The position numbers and the translations under genes are program-made. From IMG/VR virus record IMGVR_UViG_3300010392_001761, positions 1-20,395 of that record: a stretch of 20,395 nt of DNA; one strand, given 5' to 3'. This DNA comes from a virus. Shown one piece after another: positions 5,006 to 12,142 of the stretch (positions are counted from its first letter, which is position 1; every line of letters begins with the position of its first letter). The notes beneath the pieces are model-generated. The model made no database searches and had not been told where the DNA came from. It worked only from the letters and a program-made list of their open reading frames with translations.

Positions 5006-5818
5006 ATGAGCGAATTCACGGGATACCCGATTGAATTAGAGCAGCGAGCGGAGTTGGAGCAAGACGCGACCGACTTTCGCGACCTCGTTCGCGGTCTGTA
5101 TTCCGCACCCGAAGAGATTGATCCCCGTCCGTGGCACAAAATCGAGAATCAGGGTTCGATGGGAAGCTGCCAGGGCCATGCCTTGGCCTCGGTCTGCGAG
5201 ATGTCTTACCACATCGCGACGGGCGAAGTGACCCAGTTCTCGAACATCTTCGCGTACTTGGCGACGCAGAAGATTGACGGGTTGTTGGGAAGGGATTCCG
5301 GCAGCACGATCAACGGTGGCCGTAAGTGTGCTCAGCAGTATGGTATGTGTCCTTTGGAAGTATTTCCGTACCCGAACCCTGTGAGATATTCGTCGAGGAT
5401 TCCCGATGCAGCATGGTCCGCAGCCGAACCGTTCAGAATACGAAGTCATGCGTTTTGTCGCAATTACTCTGATGTGTATGATTATCTGGCCAGCGGACAG
5501 GGTGGCGTCGAGATCGGAATTTCCTGGGGTCTCCGACCAGACAATAATGGAGTCGTTGAGAGATTCACTACTGGAGGCGGTGGACATGCTGTGGCATTCC
5601 TCGGTTACTCGAAACGAGTGGATAGGGATGGAAGAAAATACCTCTGGCTCGCAAATTCCTGGTCGAGATCCTGGGGAAACAACGGATGGGCCGAAGTAGC
5701 TCCCAAGGTCGTCGATGATATGGGGAACCACAGATACACGGTGATGATCGGCTTATCGGATTTAACAACCCCGAAGCCGCGTCCGGTCGATTGGGTGAAG
5801 GAGAGCGTGTTCACATGA
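5006..5818 (+). CDS. Papain-family (C1) cysteine peptidase
   Basis: A 270-residue cysteine protease. The oxyanion Gln49 and catalytic Cys55 lie in ENQGSMGSCQGHALAS. The catalytic His194 is in GGGGHAVAFLGY, and Asn217 is in LWLANSWSRSWGNNGW, the NSW motif of papain-like enzymes. There is no signal peptide and no long propeptide, only about 45 residues before the domain, so it is probably cytoplasmic or virion-associated until lysis. It starts immediately after the previous stop and shares an ATGA junction with the next gene. Papain-like enzymes of this layout occur in several environmental phages. Possible roles are lysis of a protein-rich envelope, virion maturation, or attack on a host protein; the sequence alone does not decide. 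Papain-like virion proteases are not the usual capsid-maturation type. Confidence 0.9.
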   Translation: MSEFTGYPIELEQRAELEQDATDFRDLVRGLYSAPEEIDPRPWHKIENQGSMGSCQGHALASVCEMSYHIATGEVTQFSNIFAYLATQKIDGLLGRDSGSTINGGRKCAQQYGMCPLEVFPYPNPVRYSSRIPDAAWSAAEPFRIRSHAFCRNYSDVYDYLASGQGGVEIGISWGLRPDNNGVVERFTTGGGGHAVAFLGYSKRVDRDGRKYLWLANSWSRSWGNNGWAEVAPKVVDDMGNHRYTVMIGLSDLTTPKPRPVDWVKESVFT

Positions 5819-6486
5819 TAGAGCCATACTACCACGACGAGAAGTACGGCATCACGATTTACAACGCTGATTGCCGCGAAGTTCTGCCGCAGTTGGAGCC
5901 GGTGGATTTGGTGCTGACTGATCCTCCGTATGGGATTGGCGAACATGGGGGCAATTCAAGCAGAAGTAAACTGGCAAACGCTAGAGGGTATGGCGGTAGC
6001 GAGTGGGATAATGAAACAAAAGACAGCGAAGTGGAAATGTCGGTTTCCATTGCTCGGAACGCAATAGTATTCGGCGGAAATTATTACAACCTTGGAAAAT
6101 CGTCGTGCTGGCTCGTATGGGATAAAGATAACGGCGCAAATGATTTTGCCGATTGTGAGTTGGCGTGGACAAATCTGAAAAAAGCGGTGCGTAAGTTCAA
6201 ATGGCGATCTCAAGGAATGTTACAGGAACTTGGCGGGGCAAATAAGGAGACGAGACACCATCCGACGCAAAAGCCATTGGCATTGATGAAGTGGTGCATC
6301 AAGGAAGCGGGAGAACCGCAAACGATCATCGATCCTTTCATGGGCAGCGGCACAACCTTAGTGGCGGCGAAGCAATTAGGCCGAAAAGCAATCGGCATCG
6401 AGATTGAGGAGAAGTATTGCGAAATCGCGGTGGAGCGGTTGCGGCAGGGCGTGTTTCAGTTCGAGGAAGAAAGCGTGCTTGTATGA
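5815..6486 (+). CDS. Beta-class DNA methyltransferase (N6-adenine or N4-cytosine)
   Basis: A 223-residue enzyme that transfers a methyl group from S-adenosylmethionine to an exocyclic amino group. The catalytic motif IV is TDPPYG (35-40). The S-adenosylmethionine-binding motif I is DPFMGSGTT (173-181), preceded by HHPTQKP (148-154). Motif IV before motif I defines the beta order, as in many small phage enzymes. DPPYG is most often seen with adenine substrates, but N4-cytosine cannot be excluded. The target-recognition part is short. ATG 5815 is chosen for the ATGA overlap with the peptidase gene; an in-frame upstream GTG start at 5791 is unlikely. No restriction enzyme is nearby, so it appears to be an orphan enzyme, and the second DNA methyltransferase of this window. 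Confidence 0.92.
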   Translation: MIEPYYHDEKYGITIYNADCREVLPQLEPVDLVLTDPPYGIGEHGGNSSRSKLANARGYGGSEWDNETKDSEVEMSVSIARNAIVFGGNYYNLGKSSCWLVWDKDNGANDFADCELAWTNLKKAVRKFKWRSQGMLQELGGANKETRHHPTQKPLALMKWCIKEAGEPQTIIDPFMGSGTTLVAAKQLGRKAIGIEIEEKYCEIAVERLRQGVFQFEEESVLV

Positions 6487-6809
6487 AAGTCTACGGAACA
6501 AGTTACGATTCGGTTTCCGAAGCGGTAGTCGCCGAGAAGCGATACTACGGTGCGAAGGCGGACCTCGTTCGCGAAGTGACTCCGCACGTTCTCAACTGGA
6601 GATCGTCAACGGCGATGCAGTTCAATTCCGATGGGGTGAAGCGGCGGTCGGCGTACCGTTATGTCACCAATCGGGTACAACGACCATCCTTATTCCGCAA
6701 TCCGGTCCAATTCGCATTTTGGCCGATGATTATCCAGATGGTGATTCAACTGGTGCTCGACTGGCTCCAAAGCGATGAATCACTTCAATGGCGGGAGGCG
6801 AACCAATGA
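6483..6809 (+). CDS. Unrecognised small protein
   Basis: A 108-residue protein beginning MKVYGTSYDSVSEAVVAEKR. The N-terminal two thirds are basic and polar. A hydrophobic stretch, FAFWPMIIQMVIQLVLDWL (about 81-99), could span a membrane. ATG 6483 is chosen because it forms an ATGA junction with the methyltransferase stop, and the end forms another ATGA-type junction with the lipoprotein at 6806. No family is recognised. The coupling on both sides supports it being a real gene. Confidence 0.6.
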   Translation: MKVYGTSYDSVSEAVVAEKRYYGAKADLVREVTPHVLNWRSSTAMQFNSDGVKRRSAYRYVTNRVQRPSLFRNPVQFAFWPMIIQMVIQLVLDWLQSDESLQWREANQ

Positions 6810-7522
6810 GGTACTTGCTTATTTGCCTGTTGTTGGTTGGGTGCGTTCAAGCGTCGGCGGACGTTCCCGAACCGGAAGACCAGGTTGTGATCGTCATCCC
6901 GGACCCGCCGAAGCCGGAACCTAAGCCGGAACCGGACGGTGCTGCACCGGAAGAACCGCCGCCTCCTCCTGCCGTGGATTACGAGGATGTCTACGTTTAC
7001 GTGAGCGGACAATGTCCGGTGTGCGTCAGAATGTTCACTGATCTCGGAGTGAGTGGTGATTACTCGAAACCCGTCATCTACGAAGGATTCCGGTTCATTC
7101 CCGTGACGGAGACTCCCGCATTCGTGGGGGCCTTCCCGACAATCCATTTCAAATCACCAACTTCAAACACCGGGTGGAGGAGATTAGTCGGATGGGAGAG
7201 TTTCTCGAAGTTCAAGCAGAAGTACGACAAGGCTCAAGCGGTGCAGACGGTCGAGAAAGTTCCTGCGGAGCCAAAGGCATCATCCTACCAACTCCAGTTC
7301 GGGAGCCGGTCGATGTGGACGTACCCTGGCAGTATCCAGAATCACCTCCGAACGACTCATGGGTTTACTGCTGGGGAGTTGCGTGGCCTTTCTAGGCGTC
7401 AAATGGAACAACTCCACAGTAACGAGCACGAACGCGGCAATCCGCGACGTTCTTACGGTCGCCAAAAGCGGACAATGTCCGGTTTTTATCGTTCCTACTG
7501 CCCGACAGGTAGATGTCCATGA
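6806..7522 (+). CDS. Lipoprotein with thioredoxin/glutaredoxin-like CPVC domain
   Basis: A 238-residue protein. The signal MRYLLICLLLVGC has its lipobox Cys at 13. A long Pro/Glu/Lys linker runs to about residue 55. A thioredoxin-fold-like domain follows, with VYVYVSGQCPVC (CxxC, Cys70 and Cys73), a likely cis-Pro in AFPTIHF (Pro111) and GWRRLVGWESFSKF at the end. The C-terminal part contains HLRTTHGF ... LRGLSRRQMEQLHSNEH, a His-rich helical motif I recall from phage hypotheticals, and ends in CPTGRCP. It is predicted to sit on a membrane and act in thiol-disulfide exchange in the periplasm. The codons for SGQCPV are exactly a dispersed palindrome copy, and a second copy lies near the 3' end. 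ATGA junctions join it to both neighbours. Confidence 0.75.
   Translation: MRYLLICLLLVGCVQASADVPEPEDQVVIVIPDPPKPEPKPEPDGAAPEEPPPPPAVDYEDVYVYVSGQCPVCVRMFTDLGVSGDYSKPVIYEGFRFIPVTETPAFVGAFPTIHFKSPTSNTGWRRLVGWESFSKFKQKYDKAQAVQTVEKVPAEPKASSYQLQFGSRSMWTYPGSIQNHLRTTHGFTAGELRGLSRRQMEQLHSNEHERGNPRRSYGRQKRTMSGFYRSYCPTGRCP
6996..7028 (-). repeat. Dispersed palindrome copy 5, inside CPVC codons
   Basis: The core GGACAATGTCC is at 7007-7017. The flanks GC and GG are those of the reverse orientation relative to copies 1-4. It encodes the GQCP of the thioredoxin-like active site. The outer arms are not conserved here. Confidence 0.75.
7459..7491 (-). repeat. Dispersed palindrome copy 6
   Basis: AAGCGGACAATGTCCGGTTT with core at 7470-7480, in reverse orientation. 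It lies at the 3' end of the thioredoxin-like lipoprotein gene (read as RTMSG) and 39 bases before the G8-domain gene start. Confidence 0.8.
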
Positions 7523-9798
7523 GCTATTCCGAACTACAAGAGAACTTCACGAATCTTCGTGTCTCCCAAGCGACGGACGAGACTGAGATCAGCCTAATTC
7601 GTTCGCTCTGTTCGCAGAACGATTACGGAGATGCCCTCGAAGCCCGGATGCTTGACTATTGCGACAAGCGGCATCTCGATGGTGCGGAGATCGACGGGAT
7701 TCTCAAGGCGATTGCCGATGCTCAACAGCCTGATCCTGGTCCTGATCCCGACCCGCTTCCAGATTCCGATTGGTTGGGGCATGATTACATCCCGGACTTC
7801 GGGAAGTTTGACGGGGCGGTGGTTGTTGAAACTAATCAGGAGGTTCTTGCCCACGAAGCGATAACCCAAGAAATCGTTTCTGTTAAGGGGCGGTTGGACA
7901 TCTACGGAGCATTAAACGTCGGCACGCTCTTAATCTACCCCGGCGGCGAAGTCATCATGCACCCCGGCAGCAAGCTAATCATTCGCGACCTGCCGTTCTA
8001 TCCGTTCGAGAAAGACCCGAAGCGGTGGTCGAATGGGATTATCAATCTGGGGTACTTCGCGGATCACGGGACTGAGAAGACGCCGTTTGTGCGTGCTTAT
8101 TCAGACGTCAGAAAAGGGCATGACTCAATCCTTATGGAGACAACAGTTCTTCAAGGATGGAAAGTCGGTGATGAGATTCTCGTCCCAGACACGATCCAAG
8201 CAGTCTCCCAGCGCGGTAGACACATGCCGAACCAGAATGACGAAGTAAGGAAAATCACCGCCATTGAGAGAGGTATTGTCTCGTTTGACCGTCCTCTGGA
8301 TTACGACCATCCCGGATTCAGAGACGAACACACGGGCCTCGAACGCTTCCCCCACATATGCAACCTCACCCGCGACATCGTAATTCGCTCGGAGAACCCG
8401 AACGGCAACCGTGGCCATCTCGCGTGGCACATGCGGGGTTATGTCGATCTGCGATACACCGAATTCCGGGACATGGGGAGAACGAAGAATGACACCGACA
8501 CCGATGAAACCGTCATCGCTGAAGATGGCACTATCTTGTGGACTGCCACCAACCAGAGAGGGCGGTATCCAATCCACTCTCACCATTCCTTCGGCACTCC
8601 AGGGGGAAGAAGTGATTCTCCCTACCAGTCCACTATTTCCGGGTGCGTTGTTAGAGACTCCCCCTCATGGGGAATCACAATTCATGGTTCGCACTATATC
8701 CAGGTGAAGGACAATGTCCTATTCGGAAATACCGGTGCGGGCATCATGGAAGAGGACGGGACGGAGCACGCGAACGAAATCACCGAAAACGTCATCGTCG
8801 GGTGTCTGGGTCATGAGAAGCCGCAGTTCAAGCGAGTCGTGGAGTTCACGGACGGCACAAAATACCGTTGGGAAACCTTCGGCACGAACGGTTCAGGCGT
8901 GTGGATTACGCGGCAGAATTCCACCGTCAAGAATTGCTACACGTACTCCTCATCGGGCTACGGACTCTATCTGTCGGGTTATGGTTTCGGTTGGGAGTCG
9001 ATGGAACTGGCACTCGAACGCGGCAACCCAAACAAGACCCGCGTGAATGTCCAATGCGCGGCATCCTTCGGGCGCGAGATGGACGGCATCGAAGCGTGCA
9101 ACTGTCGCGGCCTGCTCTATTGGGCGTGGGACCAGGGACCGAACCACAAGTTCTACGAAGACGCCTGCATCGGAATGAAGGATGGAATCGTCGGGTGGAA
9201 TTGCTTCGGTGAACGCGGCGGCGTGCGGATGTATCACTCATCCAAAGCGACTGTCGGTAAGCTCTATCTCATCAACGATCCGGCGATTACCGCATTGGCG
9301 GAACGCACCGAACCGCTAGGTGGAGACTTCGGCACGACGTATGACCTTCAAGCGGTGATCAAATACTTCTACTGCTCCGGTTACGCCATCGGCTTGACGC
9401 CACCCACCAAGGGCAATAAAGCATTTCCGCACGCTCCGTTCTATGTCGAGTCGGGAGCGATTGATTGTCCAATCGGTGTGGCCTTCATGAATACCGAAGA
9501 CGGTGAAGTGGGCGACTCGCACATCACTGCCGAGTTTCTCAGTGGCACTCCAGTCCGCATGGATTGGAAGTACGACACGCAGAAGGTTCACGCACCGTTT
9601 GAGGAGTGCAAGCTGTTCGTGAACGGCTGGCGATATTGGTTCGACGTGCAATCGCCGGACTACATCCAACCGCCGGACGGCAAGGGCAAGCAAATCGTCA
9701 TCATCGACGGGGAGCGGGTGGATATTGTCGGCATGACTTCGCAAGAGGTGTACGACGAATACGGGGTGATTCTCGGCGGGGTGTTCAAGGATAGCTAA
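7519..9798 (+). CDS. G8-domain / right-handed beta-helix protein, probable polysaccharide-active phage protein
   Basis: A 759-residue protein. Roughly 1-70 is helical and of unknown function, and 70-85 is a Pro/Asp linker. From about 95 to 240 is a G8-like beta region, with GRLDIYGALNVGTLLIYPGG then GSKLIIRDLPF. From about 290 to 660 there is beta-helix sequence with TNQRGRYPIHSHHSFG (about 346-361), SPSWGITIHGSHYIQVKDN and NGSGVWITRQNSTVKNC. The arrangement recalls CEMIP/TMEM2-type proteins, which act on or bind hyaluronan. In phages, beta-helix proteins are typically tailspikes or depolymerases. ATG 7519 gives an ATGA overlap with the upstream stop; ATG 7513 is an alternative. The end shares a TAATG with the terminase. 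One palindrome copy lies inside. Catalysis is inferred, not shown, and a gene directly before the terminase is an unusual place for a tailspike. Confidence 0.78.
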   Translation: MSYSELQENFTNLRVSQATDETEISLIRSLCSQNDYGDALEARMLDYCDKRHLDGAEIDGILKAIADAQQPDPGPDPDPLPDSDWLGHDYIPDFGKFDGAVVVETNQEVLAHEAITQEIVSVKGRLDIYGALNVGTLLIYPGGEVIMHPGSKLIIRDLPFYPFEKDPKRWSNGIINLGYFADHGTEKTPFVRAYSDVRKGHDSILMETTVLQGWKVGDEILVPDTIQAVSQRGRHMPNQNDEVRKITAIERGIVSFDRPLDYDHPGFRDEHTGLERFPHICNLTRDIVIRSENPNGNRGHLAWHMRGYVDLRYTEFRDMGRTKNDTDTDETVIAEDGTILWTATNQRGRYPIHSHHSFGTPGGRSDSPYQSTISGCVVRDSPSWGITIHGSHYIQVKDNVLFGNTGAGIMEEDGTEHANEITENVIVGCLGHEKPQFKRVVEFTDGTKYRWETFGTNGSGVWITRQNSTVKNCYTYSSSGYGLYLSGYGFGWESMELALERGNPNKTRVNVQCAASFGREMDGIEACNCRGLLYWAWDQGPNHKFYEDACIGMKDGIVGWNCFGERGGVRMYHSSKATVGKLYLINDPAITALAERTEPLGGDFGTTYDLQAVIKYFYCSGYAIGLTPPTKGNKAFPHAPFYVESGAIDCPIGVAFMNTEDGEVGDSHITAEFLSGTPVRMDWKYDTQKVHAPFEECKLFVNGWRYWFDVQSPDYIQPPDGKGKQIVIIDGERVDIVGMTSQEVYDEYGVILGGVFKDS
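8698..8730 (+). repeat. Dispersed palindrome copy 7 (core only)
   Basis: The exact core GGACAATGTCC lies at 8709-8719 inside the G8/beta-helix gene, where it encodes DNVL. The outer arms are not conserved, so orientation cannot be assigned firmly. Confidence 0.6.
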
Positions 9799-11714
9799 TG
9801 CGGTTCCGCGTACCGAAAGACCCCACTGAAAACGTCGCATGGCGTATTCGCTGCCGTAAGAGAGCGATCGAGGACACGGAATTCCGCGACGTCTTCTATC
9901 AGGCTTGCATGGACGATGTTCTCTTTTTCTTCAACGCTGCCCTCTGGGTTTACGAACCGCGTGCGAAGATCAAGCGAAAGCCCTTCGTGACGTGGCCCCA
10001 TCAAGACCCCGTCATCATCAGGATGGAAGAAACCATCGACGAAGCGACGGAGAACGAGCACCCGATTTCGCTGACCGTTCCCAAGTCCCGCGCCCAAGGC
10101 GGAACTTACCTCTACCTTGGCGTGATGCTTCACCGGGCGTTTAAGGATTCCGGTTTCTCTGGCGGATTGGTCACACGGAACGAAGAACTGGTCGATTCCC
10201 GCACGGATGCCGATGCCGTGATGTTCAAGCTGGCGTGGATGATGGATCTTCTGCCTGCGTGGTTCCTTCCCAACCGGAAGAACCACAAGAAGGGATACGC
10301 CAGGAATTCGACCGAGCACACCATCGCCCTGCACAATGGGTCCGTGTTTTCCGGTTACGCGGCGACGGGAGACGTGGCGCGTGGTGGCCGTAAGACGATG
10401 TTCGCGTTCGACGAGCCTGGTTCAGAGGAATTCGTGTCGGGGAACAAAGACTTCAAGGTCATGTCCTCAGTTTCCCACGTCACGAACTGCACCATCTTGG
10501 TTTCGACGTTCGGAACGGACAATGGGGTGTTTTACGAGTCGGCGACCGATCCTGAGAACAACCGGGTGATTAAGCTGGACTGGAAGGATAACCCGGATCA
10601 TTCGCGAAATGCTTACCTGATCACGGACGGGAAGCCGGCATCAATTCGCCCTGAAGAAGCGGACAATGTCCGGTTTTACCTGGATGAGCACAAGCGGGAA
10701 TTGAAGCGGATCGAGCGACGTGGGCATAAGGTCGAGGGGAAGATTCGTTCGCCCTGGTACGATGCCCACTGTCTCATGCCGGGTGGTACTCCCCGATTCG
10801 TGGCCCGCGAATTGGACATGGACGCCCGCGGAGCCGTTGGGAAGCCGTTCGATGCCGAAATGCTAGACACCGTCCGCTTTCGGGACGTGAAAGCCCCGGT
10901 ATGGCAGGGAAAGCCCATCTTCGATTCGGAAACGCTGAAGCTGAAGGGTTTGATCGCGCGCAGCGACGGCCCTCTCAAGCTGTGGTTCAAGCCGGGAATC
11001 GACAATTCCGCACCGCTGGGTCCGTTTACCTTGGGCTGTGACATCGCGATGGGTGGCGAGACGGAATACTCTAGCAATTCGGTTGCGTGCGGCATCGACG
11101 ACAGGACGGGCGAGCAGGTCTTGGAGTACACGATCAGGGGAATGCAGTCGATCATCTTCGCTCAGAACGTGCTGGGCCTTTGTCTCTGGCTGAGGAATGC
11201 CCTGCTTGGTTGGGAAGATTCGGGCGTGTCGGGTCCGTTCGCGAAGGAGATCATGGAAACCCGCTGCTACGGGAATGTGTATTACCGAGAAGTCGCTGAG
11301 ATCGGTTCCCGCAAGAAGTCGAGGAAGGCGGGTTGGGCGAATACGAAGACCGACGACAAGGCGAATCTGTTCGAGAATATGGGCATCGCGATGGCGTCGG
11401 GCGAATTCGTGGTCCGCAGCGATGATCTGGTGCGTGAATGCGGCGAATACGAGTGGGAGAACGGCAAAATCGTTCACAGGCCGACCAAGAATGTTAGCGG
11501 AGATGAGAAGGCTCACGGCGACCGTTGCATAGCTGCTGGGGTGGCTTGGCTGGTCTACGACGAGGAGAAAACGGGAAAATCCGTTGACAGTTCAGAGGAA
11601 AGCGGTGAAACTGCCGAATATGGGAGCTTCCTGTGGCGTGAGCAACAGGAAAAGCGGAGAACAAGGTCATCAAGTCCCAGTTTCAGCATACGCGACCTTT
11701 TGCACATGGAGTAA
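9798..11714 (+). CDS. terL: Terminase large subunit
   Basis: A 638-residue DNA-packaging motor and nuclease. The ATPase half has a Walker A-like VPKSRAQGGTY (94-104), then GGLVTRNEELVDSRTDADA. A Walker B, MFAFDEPGSEEF (201-212), follows with acidic residues Asp205 and Glu206. The nuclease half begins at LGCDIAMGGETEYSSN (Asp415 as the first metal ligand), a typical RNase H-fold start. The closing SDDLVRECGEYEWENGKIVH region matches terminase C-termini. The length is normal for phage large terminases. The start shares its A with the previous stop (TAATG). No small subunit could be identified next to it; upstream is the G8 protein and downstream are micro-ORFs. A palindrome copy lies at 10661-10671, encoding DNVRF. 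Confidence 0.93.
   Translation: MRFRVPKDPTENVAWRIRCRKRAIEDTEFRDVFYQACMDDVLFFFNAALWVYEPRAKIKRKPFVTWPHQDPVIIRMEETIDEATENEHPISLTVPKSRAQGGTYLYLGVMLHRAFKDSGFSGGLVTRNEELVDSRTDADAVMFKLAWMMDLLPAWFLPNRKNHKKGYARNSTEHTIALHNGSVFSGYAATGDVARGGRKTMFAFDEPGSEEFVSGNKDFKVMSSVSHVTNCTILVSTFGTDNGVFYESATDPENNRVIKLDWKDNPDHSRNAYLITDGKPASIRPEEADNVRFYLDEHKRELKRIERRGHKVEGKIRSPWYDAHCLMPGGTPRFVARELDMDARGAVGKPFDAEMLDTVRFRDVKAPVWQGKPIFDSETLKLKGLIARSDGPLKLWFKPGIDNSAPLGPFTLGCDIAMGGETEYSSNSVACGIDDRTGEQVLEYTIRGMQSIIFAQNVLGLCLWLRNALLGWEDSGVSGPFAKEIMETRCYGNVYYREVAEIGSRKKSRKAGWANTKTDDKANLFENMGIAMASGEFVVRSDDLVRECGEYEWENGKIVHRPTKNVSGDEKAHGDRCIAAGVAWLVYDEEKTGKSVDSSEESGETAEYGSFLWREQQEKRRTRSSSPSFSIRDLLHME
10650..10682 (-). repeat. Dispersed palindrome copy 8, inside terminase gene
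   Basis: AAGCGGACAATGTCCGGTTT, core 10661-10671, in reverse orientation and identical over 20 bases to copy 6. It is read as ADNVRF in the large terminase, a different codon phase from copies 5 and 6. Confidence 0.8.
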
Positions 11715-11740
11715 AACCGGACAATGCCCTCTTTTTCGGA
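11708..11740 (+). repeat. Dispersed palindrome copy 9 (one mismatch)
   Basis: AAAACCGGACAATGCCCTCT, core 11719-11729, with one mismatch in the right half. It begins just before the terminase stop and contains the ATG of the following micro-ORF. The stretch 11714-11752 resembles 11835-11873, so palindrome and flank seem to have been duplicated together. Confidence 0.65.
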
Positions 11741-11903
11741 ATCAGAACTCATTGATTACATAAATCGCAGGCACGAAAAATGCCGCAGCGAAGTGTGTGA
11801 TTTTGTGGAAGAATACTTCTTTGGTTGTGAAGAAGAACCGGACAATGTCCTCATTTCGGAGTTAGAACCCGATGGACGAGAAGAAGATGGAAGCCGCAAT
11901 TAA
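11724..11903 (+). CDS. 59-residue acidic micro-ORF
   Basis: Begins MPSFSESELIDYINRRHEKC and ends in an acidic tail (ELEPDGREEDGSRN). Its ATG is the centre of a palindrome copy, and no ribosome site is visible, so initiation would be unusual. The C-terminal part, EPDNVLISELEPD, is encoded by the next palindrome copy and flank. It lies between terminase and portal and overlaps the next micro-ORF in another frame. No family is recognised. Real translation is uncertain. Confidence 0.35.
   Translation: MPSFSESELIDYINRRHEKCRSEVCDFVEEYFFGCEEEPDNVLISELEPDGREEDGSRN
11829..11861 (+). repeat. Dispersed palindrome copy 10
   Basis: The core GGACAATGTCC is at 11840-11850, preceded by AACC as in the + orientation copies. 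It lies 21 bases before the second micro-ORF start. The downstream flank repeats that of copy 9 imperfectly (TTTCGGA, then AGAACTC versus AGAACCC). Confidence 0.75.
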
Positions 11904-12021
11904 CAGATGCCTGGACAAAGTCGAGGCGAATGCGGCGAGAGAAGACGCAGCCCTGAAGTTTTCGCAAGCGGTCCTTAATCTGGCCCACGCGAAAGAGAAG
12001 TTGAAGAGTATTGAAAAATAG
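11872..12021 (+). CDS. 49-residue helical micro-protein
   Basis: Begins MDEKKMEAAINRCLDKVEAN and ends HAKEKLKSIEK. The whole chain is predicted to be one or two charged amphipathic helices, as in small phage coiled-coil proteins. It overlaps the upstream micro-ORF by 32 bases in a different frame. The ATG at 11872 has only weak purine-rich sequence upstream. Function unknown. Of the two micro-ORFs this is the more protein-like. Confidence 0.5.
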   Translation: MDEKKMEAAINRCLDKVEANAAREDAALKFSQAVLNLAHAKEKLKSIEK

Positions 12022-12099
12022 AGGGGCTGGCTTTTGCCGGTTCCAATTGGCACAAGCGGATTGATCCCCGCCGAGATGCCTCAATTCATCGACGCCTAT

Positions 12100-12130
12100 G
12101 AGGGGGTGGCGAAAGCCTCCCTCTTTTTAT
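12100..12130 (+). terminator. Intrinsic terminator before the portal gene
   Basis: GAGGG (12100-12104) pairs with CCCTC (12119-12123), and GGC pairs with GCC around a GAAA tetraloop, with a small internal bulge. It is followed directly by TTTTTATTT. This is a good Rho-independent terminator shape, closing a ~120-base region without a convincing gene. Confidence 0.7.
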
Positions 12131-12142
12131 TTGGCGTCAAGC

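Noticed and set aside
5036-5731. 231-codon minus-strand frame
   Set aside because: Lies wholly inside the papain-like gene, whose catalytic motifs are intact. No recognisable motifs in the antisense product.
7359-7586. + strand frame containing SGQCPVF at a palindrome copy
   Set aside because: The resemblance to the CPVC redox site comes only from the palindrome being read in the same phase. The established frame keeps the HLRTTHG...LHSNEH motif through this stretch.
10863-11516. 217-codon minus-strand frame
   Set aside because: Antisense to the terminase nuclease region; no motifs or ribosome site.
12098-12142. Upstream in-frame start for the portal protein
   Set aside because: The ATG at 12098 falls at the base of a terminator hairpin and would add 15 unusual residues encoded by the stem.
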